Shown piece after piece: positions 9,458-20,039 of a stretch of DNA of 64,000 bases. The notes under the pieces were generated by a model that did not search any database, was not told the DNA's origin, and worked only from the letters and a program-made list of their open reading frames with translations. Made by a program: the position numbers and the translations under genes. Origin of the DNA: Pinus tabuliformis (taxonomy: Eukaryota; Streptophyta; Pinopsida; Pinales; Pinaceae); NCBI GenBank assembly GCA_031772625.1, contig CM062818.1, forward strand, positions 215,071,742-215,135,741, written 5' to 3'. How positions within the stretch are numbered: the first letter of the stretch is position 1; each line of letters starts with the position of its first letter.

Positions 9458-10204
9458 TATTCGTAAAGTTGGTGTTGACGTAGAGAAGAAGGTGGCCCCA
9501 TTACATAGCGGTATTTGCCATTTTGAATGTCGAGCCTTATTTTCTGTATTCAATATTGTCATAGTCTGCAGGGCTGATAAATGGAGAGTAGTCAATGATG
9601 TCGTCAGGAGTTAAATTTGGATAAAATTCGGTTAAATTTTTTGGAAATTTAGGTTACAATTATTAGCCTTCAGGGTTTTGGATGTTTGGGTGTTTGCCTT
9701 TTTTATGGTGTTGAATCCATTTCCACTATTATTCAGATTTTTTGAAAAAAAATTCACAAGATTCTGCCAAAAGATTTGTTATCAGGGAAAAACTGTGTCC
9801 TCATAGAATAATCATTTTATAATGAAAATAGATACGCTTTCAAATCTATGTTTATAAGTTTTATTGTGTAAATTTCTAAAATAGATTATAAATTTGATAT
9901 TTTTTAATAAAAATTACTCTGGAATTCAAAAACACAAACATTATAGTTTAAATATTTTAATTAAATTTTACATTTTGAACATATTTTTATTCAAAAAAAT
10001 CACTAAAGCTATTAAATTAGCATTTTCATATAAATTAACTAATTGGTAAATGCATATAAACATCAATTACATATTTATTTCATGATATATTATGATTTTA
10101 TTTTAAAATATTTTTATTAATGTAATCATATAAATTAAATGGCAGATAAAAATGAATAGATATCAATTCATAATAAGCATCAAAACCAATTAAGAAATAG
10201 TGAA

Positions 10205-10250
10205 GACAAGACTTACGAGGACCACAAGGACAAGACTTACGAGGACCACA
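10205..10250. repeat. 24-bp direct repeat, two copies
   Basis: 'acaagacttacgaggaccac' occurs twice in tandem with a 24-bp period. Confidence 0.85.
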
Positions 10251-11419
10251 TTATAGAGGGTAAACATCAAACAACGTATCTCATTATACATCTCACATTG
10301 CCCATATTAAAAAAATAAACTTGAAAAAAGCCATTATCCAACACTTTTACAAATATACCATAATAAAAACATAATCACACAATAAACAATTATTTTTAAC
10401 TATTTATTTTTTTCACAATGGCTAATATATATATATAAAACCTTTTATTTTGTTCGCAATAAATATTGAATATATATATATATGGTTGAAATATGTTATC
10501 TACACCATCATATACATTCACACAGACCTACGCATAGTTGCGTTCTTGGTTGAGCTCATTTCTATCTCTGTGGAGGCGCCCACATGTGCCGTTATTCACA
10601 CTTTTCTAGGAAGCAAGCTCTCCCGTAATGGTAATCAGAAGTTACAACCAACTGAAAAAGTTGTTGAAGTCATCTGTGTTAAAAGTTACGAGTATTTTGT
10701 AATAAAACTAAGACATGTAAATCATCGAACTTTAAAAAAGCAAACACATAGCTCTATAGTTAAAAGGGAAACATAAAACACCCAACTCTCTAGTTAAAAA
10801 GGAAAAATCATAAATTTAAAAAAACACAACCAAACATTTATCATTAACTTCACATATTTTATTTAGAATCCATCGCCAAAATAAATACACAGACCAACAT
10901 CGTATCTAAAAAATATCCACAGGTGAAAACAATAATTTCTATGCACTATGAATGCAACGTGTTTGTTAGCAAGGAGGATGAATGACTAGTAACTATCTGT
11001 GGGCCACGTAATTGACTCAATCATTTCTAATTTCTTAGCCCTGTGAAGCGAAATTGTTCTAATTTCTTAGCTTATGAAGCCAAGTTGCCCCCTTTAGGTT
11101 TTTGTTTTCCTTGGTATTGTAGGGATGGAGGTTTGGCCAAAAGTTATTTTTAGTAACTGGTTATTTATGGAAGATGTAGTACTTATTATATTCATTGAAT
11201 CTCAGTTAAAAGGATGACTTGTATTTCAATTAAAAGGTCGCTCCATTAATTAGAGGATTAGTGAGCATGCAGCAGACCTTAAGCATAGGCGAACTAAGTC
11301 TTCCGCTTTAGCTGAGCATGCTCAGAAAACAAATTATCATGTTTGTATGAAGAAGCTAGTGTTATTGCTAAGGTTTCGCACTTCCATCATCCGAAATTTA
11401 GGGAGGCGCTTGAGATTGA

Positions 11420-11552
11420 AAAGGGGCCGACTAATCTCAATAGAGATGATGAGGCCGACTAATCTCAATAGAGATGATGGCTGGAAAATCAGTCGGTGTT
11501 GGGTCCCAACACTCGGCTGGAAAATCAGTCGGTGTTGGGTCCCAACACTCTC
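11420..11552. repeat. Two adjacent short tandem duplications with an odd palindrome
   Basis: 'ccgactaatctcaatagaga' is repeated twice (period about 27 bp). It is followed by a unit of about 36 bp containing 'tcagtcggtgttgggtccc', also repeated twice. Each of the latter holds TGTTGGG-T-CCCAACA, an inverted repeat with a one-base centre. Confidence 0.8.
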
Positions 11553-11914
11553 GTCCTAGTTTTTATTTTAGTTTATTTGATTTTGATTTATTTTTTATTT
11601 TTTAATTTTTATTTTATTTTATTTATTTATTTATTTAAGTTGACTTATATTAATTTTTCATTCATACTTTCTCTTTCTTTTATGTTCATTTATATAAAAA
11701 TAGTCCTGGTTTTTATTCCTCTAAATCTAATTTAACTTACTATTTTTAATTATTTATTTTATTTAAAATTTAATTATTTATTAATAATTTTTTTTTTTTA
11801 ATTATTTTATTTTAAGGGATTGGTCTCCCTAGTTAAATCTTTTTTTTCCTTAAATTTATTTATTTATTTTTTTCAATTATCTTTTACCTTATTTTTATCT
11901 TAATAACCGAATAT

Positions 11915-11947
11915 TATAACTTATATATATATATATGTAAATTATTT

Positions 11948-11985
<38 letters not shown>

Positions 11986-12110
11986 TAATTTAAATAAATT
12001 AAAGTAAATTAAATTTTTTTATAACTAACTATTAAAAGTATTTTATTTATCTATATATTTGACCTAATTTAACTTATTTCCATAAATAATAATAATAATA
12101 ATAATAATAT
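11915..12110. repeat. TA and ATA microsatellites
   Basis: TA runs lie near 11919-11935 and 11950-11978, with an (ATA)n run near 12086-12110. Further TA/GATA runs lie near 12360-12395 and 12535-12553. Confidence 0.85.
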
Positions 12111-12642
12111 TAAGAATAATAATAATATTAATTAATAACAATATTTTGACTACTAATATTAATAATATATTAATATCAAGACTATATTACTAATATAATA
12201 TTAATTATATTTAATAAATAATTTAATTAAACTAAAAAATTACTTAGATTATTAATATATAATAATAAATAATTTAATTAAATTAAATAAATTACCTTTT
12301 CTAACTAACCATTTAAATTATTTATATTTTATCCTTAACTTTATGATTTTAATAAATAAATATATATATAGATATAGATATAGATATATATTATTAATAA
12401 ATTACTTTTTAAGATAACCATCGAAAAATCCTTAACAACATATTATTATATATATTTATGTTTTATATTAACAATATTTATTAAATAATTTAAATAAATA
12501 AGTATTATCTTAAACTAACCACTAATATCATAACTTATATATATATATATATTAATTAAAAAAAAAATTATGTATTAATATTAAAAATAATAATAATATT
12601 AAATTAATGATTATTAATTTGACTTGGGTCCGTAGGTCAAAA

Positions 12643-12825
12643 TTAGCCGTTGGCCGATTTAGCCATTGGAGTCTCTGCACAAACTATAACATGCTTAGCT
12701 GGATCTATTTCTTCAACTTGCCCTGATGATGAACCACACTGGTTGGTTCGAAATGCGTAGACAAATGGTTTATCATGTGATTTGCCCCCAAAAATCTCTT
12801 GCAAACTTGTTATGGATCACAGAAG
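12643..12825 (-). CDS. Unidentified coding-like stretch (possible last exon)
   Basis: On the minus strand about 60 codons are open to a TAA at 12645-12643, in sequence of normal base composition inside an AT desert. Readable parts are 'LQEIFGGKSHDKPFVYAF', 'QCGSSSGQVEEIDP' and 'KHVIVCAETPMAKS'. The residue mix is protein-like, with Cys, Phe and balanced charges. There is no Met near the 5' end, so it would be an internal or last exon or an old fragment; an 'ag' precedes the open part near 12826. I do not recognise the family, and I see no upstream exon. Confidence 0.33.
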
Positions 12826-12829
12826 CCCC

Positions 12830-13560
12830 AACTCTACAATAAAAAATTGAAATTAATATAAACTTTAATGTGTATAATTTTCTGGATAATCTTTTTAAGT
12901 TAAATCAATTAAAATCATAGGAGCTCAATTTTGAAATAGCTCTGTATATGACATAATTATTAATGATAAAATAATTAATATATAAGTCAAATTTATATAC
13001 ATTTAAAAAAATAAGATTGTTTACTATGGAGATTCATACCCGCTTTATTATGAAAATAATATCATGGCTTATCAATGATATATGTCCAAAAAACCGTAAT
13101 TCACTTCATATGAGGCTTATTTTTTTTAATTAATTAGTTTAATTAAAATAGTTGAAATGACATAACTACTTTGAAGATTTAAATCACAGCCTTGATTTGT
13201 GAATACCACTAAAAATATTCTAGAATATTCCAGAGATTAAATCTCTACCTTCCACCTAATAATTATTGATAATTAAATTAAAATTATAGAAGCCTTGTGC
13301 AAAATAGACATGCCTTTCTGCATAATTACGTCTATAATGTGTTTATTTTGCAATAGGACTTCTAGAATTTTAATGTAATTATAGAAATTTATCTCCACTT
13401 TATCATGAAGATTCTTAATCTGAAAATAGGATTTCTTACAATACCAACCTAGATCTAAATTGGAAAAAATGTTAAAGATTTTGCATGATCACATGGGTTA
13501 AATGTTTTCCTACTTATCTAAACTAGTTAAAATATGGGAGCAATATGGGAGCTTAAACTT
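12830..13560. other. Intergenic stretch, nothing recognised
   Basis: AT-rich unique-looking sequence with no ORF of note and no LTR ends identified. Confidence 0.6.
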
Positions 13561-13564
13561 ATAA

Positions 13565-14200
13565 TCTGAAACTAGCAGCTCACAGGTGAGCAAGCTGCAC
13601 CTAGAGACTGCCCAAAGCAGAGAACACTCTATTCAATTAATCATAAAATCAGAAATATATAAGTTACATCAATTTTAGGGAGATTAGAACTAACTCCTAG
13701 AAAATAGGAACTAATCCTAATCTAGGGACACTCGTACAACAAATAAACAAACTCTCTCCAATAATACAATATTCTCCATTAATTTCAACACTCCCCCTTA
13801 ATGGAGAAAGGGTTCAATTGTACTCCTAACATCTCCCTAAACATTTCAAATTTAATCCTCCCAAGGGTTTGGTAAAAATATCTATTGCATTATCACAAGT
13901 ATTAAAAATTACATTCAACAAGAATTTCATTAGACTGAATCTTCTCTCTAACAAAGTGAAACTCAATATCAATATGCTTTGTGTTTTTGTGAAACACAGG
14001 ATTGTTCGCCAGCGTAATGGAGCTTTGGTTGTCACATCTGATTATTGTTTCATGTTTTTGTTCTTCTTCAGCATCATGGGGAAGTCTCCTCAACCAAATA
14101 GCTCACATGTGGTTCCACACATTGCCTGATACTTTGCTTCTGTAGAAGATAAGGAAATAATACTTTGTTTCTTGCTGCTCCAAGCAATCACTCTATAGCC
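13565..14200 (-). mobile_element. 3' end of an old copia element (RNase H tail, PPT, start of 3' LTR)
   Basis: The minus strand from 14200 down reads the copia RNase H and C-terminal segment in fragments: 'WSSKKQSIISLSSTEAKYQ', then 'CDNQSSITLANNPVFHKN', 'TKHIDIEFHFVREKI' and 'AIDIFTKPL'. At least one stop and one frameshift break it. A purine tract 'taaggggga' (minus, 13799-13791) is followed by a TG-start LTR at 13790 ('tgttgaaattaatggag'). The far LTR end was not found. The element is cut off at about 14200, where the similarity ceases. Confidence 0.8.
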
Positions 14201-15515
14201 AATGTTGAGAGTGTTAGAGTGGGTTGGTTTGTTAGTTGAAAAGTACCTAGAGTCAATTATTTTATGTTTAGAAGAAGGTCAAAATCATAAAATTTTCTCA
14301 TTGTTACATTTTGACCTATCATTGGTCAATGGAGTCATCTTCAGTCGGGTTATCACTTTGGTCATCAAGGTCAATCATTGGGAAAGAGTGTCTAATGTTT
14401 GTCAAGTTTTATTGTTGAATTTCGGGTATTAGGTGATGATAGGTGGGTAACATGGTCTAAGTATTAGCTACTGAGGAAAGGATCTCAAAAAGACCCTAAT
14501 TATTAATGCTTTGACCTACACCTTTACTAAATATTTTATAAATCCTTCCACCCATCTCCTTTTTCCCGCATTTCATTCCTTCCCCTCAATTCCTAATGAT
14601 ACCTTAATCATATAAATTTACTTTATGCCTAAGCCTTTATCATCGTTGTCACTTAAACCACATTTCCCTAGGCCTAAACCTATTCCCATTCCTAAACATC
14701 ATTACCCACCATGATTTGTTTATCTTACTATCGACTGAGGCACACTTTGATTATCGAAGTTATCAAGCTAAATCCTCCACCCCCTTACAACATTTGAGCA
14801 ACACTTTTCAAGCATGTCAAATTTCATAAGAAACGCGGATTTCACGTTCATCTTTCGTACATCAGCACCATAATTTCAAGTCATTATGGAGGCCACCAAT
14901 TTTCTATGTGACTGCTTGCAAGTGGTATGCAGAAGATGAGATTACTAGTTTATTTTCATATCAAAGGTTGAAAGAGAGTTCAGAAGGTGCAGAGAGGCTC
15001 AGGATTATTAGGTAGGTTAACAAGTTGCAGACAATTTGAGCATCGCACGACATTCTTCCTGTACAACGAAATAAGTCATCTCAAGATAGTCTTCAGCGTA
15101 CAGATTGAAACGAAAAAATTGCAGAGGTAGGGAGACAACCATCCTTCCTATGAATTCTTATTGATAATTCTCTTGGTCGCAGTGCTTAAGATTTGCATGT
15201 CATTATTAGAAAACAAGTGTTGCGCACACCCTGTCCTGTTAGAAAGCACAATCTTACCTCCAAGGGTGTTATTTTACTCCTCAAAACCTAAATTTCGAAT
15301 GATGATTTCTTCGTCAAGATTTGATTTTAAATACCTTTTAAATGTTTAAAGCCTCCTACTTGTATTCCATCGCATAATCTGTGTTGTTACCACCTTATTA
15401 TTACAACTACCTAAGTGTATTTTTGTTGTCATGCAAGCCTATTCTCATTCCTTTGGACCTGCACATGTAGTCATAATCCAAAAGTCAAAATACATCATCT
15501 AGGTGTAGAGATAGG
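14201..15515. other. Stretch without recognisable gene
   Basis: Short ORFs only, with no motif I can name. It may be degenerate upstream sequence of the element that carried X1. Confidence 0.55.
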
Positions 15516-17444
15516 ATGGCTCCTACTGCCATCAAAAAATGATTTGACCTTGTTCGCACTGAACCCAATACTATGAGTCTACTCAATCGATCCCCTGCCA
15601 TTACAGTGGCTTTTGAGAACATAGGGTGCATACCTTTCTGCCAAAAGATTCAAAAAGTAGCTCATAATGCCAAACTAGCCAGCTTATTTGCTCTAAATCT
15701 TCAAGACAACAGAGTGAAGTTAGGTGACCTGGACATCATATTGACTAAAAATTTCATAGCTGATGCAACCAATCTCCCAATAGCAGGGGAGCAATGGTTC
15801 AAGGGGGATGAGTTAGACATTTTGGCTTATAAGAAGTTTGTATAACCAGAGTATCTTGACAAGTTTGCCTCCACCTCACCTAACATTTATCTCCAAGAGC
15901 CATATGTAGACCTTCTGAAGGTCATCCAAAGATATTTCACTTGCAAAGGTAGGTTCAATAGAATATACCAGTATCATATCAGGTTGTTATGGAATTTCAC
16001 AGAAAGCAAGCCCATGAGCCTCCCTTGCTTCTTTCTTAAGAGTCTAGAAAGAATGGCCACCAAAGTACAAATTCAAAAGAATAACCATGCTTCAAGTTTG
16101 TTTCATTTCTCTTTGATCACAATCATGGTTAAGCATGTTGTTGAAATAAAGAAAATTCTTTGGTTTGATTTTCTTGCAAGTATTGACCTCTTGCCACAAA
16201 CTAGGTCACCTTCAATCAAGGCAGATAAAGAAGAATCCAAGTAGGAACATCCAAAGAAGGAGAGCACTCATTCAATTATGGAAGTGAAAACTGCAAAGAC
16301 GGAAGGTGGAGAGCCAAGCAAGAAATTTGCAGGCAGGTTGAGCAAGAAAACTAAGTTGCAAGGCATAGATGATGACAAAGCAGAAAAAATAATAGAGGAA
16401 CATGAAACATCAACTAAATAGGCCAGACTTAAGTTCAAAATTGAAGAAACAATCCAAGATGAGTTTGTGATGAGACCAAGAACAAGGTCTAGAGATAAGA
16501 AAATCCAGGAAGAGGCAACCCCTCAAACAATTGTAGAAATCTCTAAAGATAAGCATACAGATGCACAAATGGATGAAAAAGTCGAGGAGGTCAAGGGATC
16601 AGAAAATGTACAATTGGATTATGAGGAAGAGATAGCACCACTAGAAACAGGTGCTTTATAGTATAAATAAGAGGATCCTAAAATAATAAAGATGAGAGAG
16701 GCACTATTTAAAAATCGGATGAGGATAACCTTTCTGGAGAAGTAGAACAAGGACATAAAAAATACCATTAAACCAGCAGGGGAAAAGACAGAGTCACCCT
16801 CAACAAGTGCCAAACGGGAGAAGAAACATGTTACCTTTGCTGAACAAGCTAGAAATGTTGTAGCGGGGTCTAAAAAGCCAGAAGTCAGGGTGTTTAAATA
16901 AAAGTCCAAATATGTGCAACAGATGAAAAAAATAGGTAAAGCCCCTGGTACACCCTCATTCAATCAATGGAAAGAGTATGAGAGGTTCCTGGAGGAGTTA
17001 GAAGAAATATAAGACTAGATCAATCAATTCATACAACAAAATCTGGAGCATAAGAATTCTATTCAGCATATTTTAGAAAACTGTGACCATGGGGTCAAAA
17101 AGGTATCCAAAGCTCTTGACAGGACTAAGAATTTTTTCAAGTGGTCAGAACTAGTTAGGAGGCAGTGCAGAAATTTATATGTAAGGAATTTGGTCTTGAA
17201 TGCATGGTTGAGAACTATGAGGCGAGATTTAGAGGAGGCACATAAATTGCTGAAGAGGTATGAGGGGGCTGATGTAATACCTTCACTCATGAAAATGCCT
17301 AAGTTTGATCCTAAATCAAAAAAATCACATGCTTTATCACCATGTGTGAAGCAACAAGACCTCATCACTCCAGATCCCAAGTCCAAAACTCATAGCATGA
17401 AGGTTTCTAGCAACAAATTATCAAGCAAGAGGAAAAGAAAATGA
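15516..17444 (+). pseudogene. X1: decayed ORF of an unnamed accessory-protein family
   Basis: A single plus-strand frame can be followed for about 640 codons from ATG 15516 to TGA 17442. It is broken by TGA (15540) and roughly ten TAG/TAA stops but by no frameshift I can see. The N-terminal about 250 residues are globular and contain 'FIADATNLPIAGEQWFK' (from 15753), 'RYFTCKGRFN' (about 15931-15960) and 'FFLKSLERMA'. Then comes a long Lys/Glu-rich, probably disordered region and a coiled-coil-like C-terminal part. The same motif order recurs in X2 at 40-41.5 kb, so this is a family and not a chance ORF. X2 lies just 5' of a PPT and an LTR, so X1 is probably an accessory ORF of a Ty3/gypsy element. 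I see no transmembrane segment, so an envelope role is not supported. Confidence 0.65.
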
Positions 17445-18621
17445 CCAGTCTTTCCCTTTTATTCTCAAGTTTTGTTTTAATTTTCTGATGTATAAATATG
17501 TTAAAATTGATATGATCAGCATAATTGTGTCATGACATTGTTCAGAAGCAATGAAGAGAATTCAGGAAACAGTTGCAGCAATTTTTCTATGCAGGCACTG
17601 CGCACTCGCTATGCAACCCATGGTATGACCATTCCATGTACACAGTACAATAGCCACCTGTAAGGTTTTGAAGGTGTTGGCATCAAGTACATATGGTGTC
17701 CATCTCACCACCCCAGTTGATTGCCATGTGTGAGTTCTAGAAGCATGAAGATTTGGGTGCTGCGCAGGCTTTTCAATAGACACAAAAACAACTTTTAGAC
17801 TCTTTGATATTTCAGTTAGTTTTATCAGTTTGAAGACTTTTTTAAGGATAATTGGTATTTAATTCGTTATTTTTGCTTTTAAGAAGATAAAATTGTGCTC
17901 TTTGCTTTTATGTTTGGGTGAAAATCATGGAAAAACAACAGTTTACTATCTTATCCAATTTTGAATTGATCCTTTGAAGGATTGAAGATGCAGTGAACTT
18001 GAAATGATTTTCCTCCATTTTTTTACCATATATTTTGATAAATGAAGAAAAAGAAGCTTGAATGTTGAAGGGATTTCAGTATATTTATGGAGATTCTTAT
18101 GGTGCGAATGAGTTTGGAATAAGTTTTTCTCTCAATTTATGTGTATTTCCTTTATCTATTTTATTCATACTGTTTAAAGGTGTGTGGGACAATTATATTT
18201 GAATTCATCTCATATGTTGATGTATGACTGAAACCAAGTATATTTTAGTTGCAAATGAAGTATGCATGCCTTTTAAAAATTTTGTGTTTTCTTTTGGATG
18301 GTCATGAATCTGAGCTACAATAATAAAGTTATTATTTCTGCTCTTTGATAAATGTCTTGATATTCTACTATTTCTATACTACAATTTCATGATTCATTCC
18401 AAATAATGTGCTAATTAAGCCTCCATATATGAAGCTAGTTGGAGATACATCAACATGTTACAATAGAAAGATCACTCATATTGTCAATAGATTTTCGTAG
18501 AAACCCTCTACCACTTCTTAATCAAAATCCAAATACTCCCACAACTGGTCTCTATATGCTATAGAATCAATACCTTTAGTTTTCATTAGTTAAGGGAGCC
18601 CCCTCTGGCTAGAAAGGCTAG
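17445..18621. other. Non-coding stretch, possibly the LTR of Gypsy-A
   Basis: No ORF with recognisable motifs. Gypsy-A's LTR end and primer site are found just beyond Copia-2 (24595-24687). At least the right part of this stretch is therefore likely Gypsy-A LTR cut by Copia-2. I could not find the LTR start. Confidence 0.45.
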
Positions 18622-18626
18622 TTTTC

Positions 18627-19082
18627 TGTTAGGATATTCCGACACATAGGATATAGTTAAGTTCAACTTGGTCTAGTATAGAGTTAGGTTAGAGTTAGGT
18701 AAAGTGTGTTTCTTTACCGTTGTACATTTTGTAACTTACAATCCGACGGTCACGATATGTAGTGATCCGACGGTTCACTCTCACCTCGGTATTACCGACA
18801 CTTGATCCGTGGCTTGACACCCGATTGGTCCATGAGTTCTATTTAAAGCGCATGGAGGGTCATTGTTCGGGTAATCCGTGCATGAGAGAAGCTTATGTAA
18901 ATTTTCATTCTTTGATTAATAAATTGTCTGTACCCACGTTGGGACAGGCCGTGGACTGTTTCCCTCCTTGCACTCTGAGGGTTTTAACCACGTCAAAAAT
19001 ACTGGTGTATTGATTTGAGATCTGGTTGTGAGCGGTGTCCTTTTGGTATTCTTCTGTGGAACTTACCCTGTAAATTCCTACA
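18627..19082 (+). repeat. Copia-2 5' LTR
   Basis: Begins 'tgttaggatattccgac' and ends 'taaattcctaca'. It contains a TATA-like 'ctatttaaag' near 18840, an AATAAA near 18914, and the short repeat 'atccgacggt' twice. Confidence 0.96.
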
Positions 19083-19094
19083 TGGTATCAGAGC
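19083..19094 (+). promoter_or_regulatory. Copia-2 primer-binding site
   Basis: 'tggtatcagagc' lies directly after the LTR, identical to the Copia-1 PBS (initiator tRNA-Met). Confidence 0.95.
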
Positions 19095-19716
19095 TATTTG
19101 AGGGCCGCGTCCGTTGGTGATCCAAATCTGAAGCCGGTAGAACTGCATGCGGCTGTCGTTTCCTAGATCTGCTGTTTCTGACTGCTTTCGGGCCGAGAGG
19201 ACTGCTCTGTTGCATTCAGAGCATCTGTTTCAGTGAGGAACCCCTTTCGTTTCACGCGAAAAGGTTTCCGGTAGCCCTAGCTGCGTCATTTTTCAGATCG
19301 GAGGTATACAGTGTTTTTTTTTGCAGTTTACTGTCATTTTCTCTCTGCTTATTTCGGTTTCGGTTTATTTAGCCTTTTTTTTTCCGGATCTATACCTTTC
19401 ATTTCTGCGTATGCTCTTTGCCCTGCGACTCTGTGCGATCTGGGCAAATCAGAAACAGAAAGAAAGGATTTTTCTCATGCGTATGCTCTTTTCCCTGCAC
19501 CTTAGTGTGATCTCGGAAAATCAGAAACATTGAGGAAAATATTTAGTTTTTCGGCTAAAAGCTAACTTTGAGATTTTTTTTAAAATTTCTAGTTTTTTTG
19601 GCTAAAGCTAACTTCGAGCCGTAAGGTTCGTTTTTCTTTGGATATTCGTGTTGGGTTTTGTGTTTTGTGTTTTGTAGGGGAAAAGAGTCTTCCCAAGGCA
19701 AGCACGCAAATCGAGG

Positions 19717-19717
19717 C

Positions 19718-19770
<53 letters not shown>
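19717..19770 (+). repeat. C12 (TC)21 microsatellite
   Basis: A run of twelve C is followed by 21 TC dinucleotides inside the Copia-2 leader. Length may vary between copies and individuals. Confidence 0.95.
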
Positions 19771-19775
<5 letters not shown>

Positions 19776-19778
19776 TTT

Positions 19779-19845
19779 TGTATAGATCAATTGGTTCAAA
19801 GACCTTTTAAGAGAGTAGAGGTCTTGGGTTCAAGTCTCCATTTTG
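19779..19845 (+). repeat. tRNA-like (SINE-type) segment inside the Copia-2 leader
   Basis: 'tagatcaattgg' (19783-19794) fits the Pol III A box, and 'ggttcaagtct' (19827-19837) fits the B box except at the last position. Spacing is about 33 nt. The order and spacing resemble a SINE head or a tRNA pseudogene placed just after the TC microsatellite. There is no full cloverleaf in my reading. Confidence 0.45.
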
Positions 19846-20039
19846 TGGGGGCGGATTTTTTCATTCCCGCACATTCGCGCACTTTGCCGGCAACGTCAAC
19901 AATTTTTTTTCAAAAAGCCATAACTTCTTCATCCGGAAGCCTTTTTCAGAGCCGTTTTTTTTAAAACCGCCTATTTTTTCGAGATCTATCCATTGGACCA
20001 CTCACTTTCAGCATCTTCAGCTTCAGTTGTTTTTCAAAA

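Larger units (their letters stand above)
9460..12640. other. AT-rich intergenic desert
   Basis: I see no recognisable gene or LTR terminus. AT content is extreme from about 11560 to 12620, with poly(T)/poly(A), TA and ATA microsatellites. A 108-codon plus-strand ORF at 10450 starts in a TA repeat and has no recognisable motif. Confidence 0.7.
19095..20039 (+). other. Copia-2 untranslated leader
   Basis: About 945 bp without a conserved ORF. It holds a degenerate tandem repeat ('tgcgtatgctctt...ccctgc' near 19406 and 19479), a repeated 'ggctaaa(a)gctaactt' motif, C12 followed by (TC)21, and a tRNA-like segment. These repeats may bear on packaging or translation of the RNA, which I cannot test here. 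Confidence 0.8.

Noticed and set aside
10450..10776. 108-codon plus-strand ORF
   Set aside because: It begins in a TA repeat, has no recognisable domain and no splice or neighbour support.
15516..17444. X1 as an envelope-like protein
   Set aside because: No signal peptide or transmembrane helix is visible. The tail is charged and coiled-coil-like.
18762..19013. 83-codon ORF occurring identically at 24297-24548
   Set aside because: It lies inside both Copia-2 LTRs, so its repetition is due to LTR identity. No motif.
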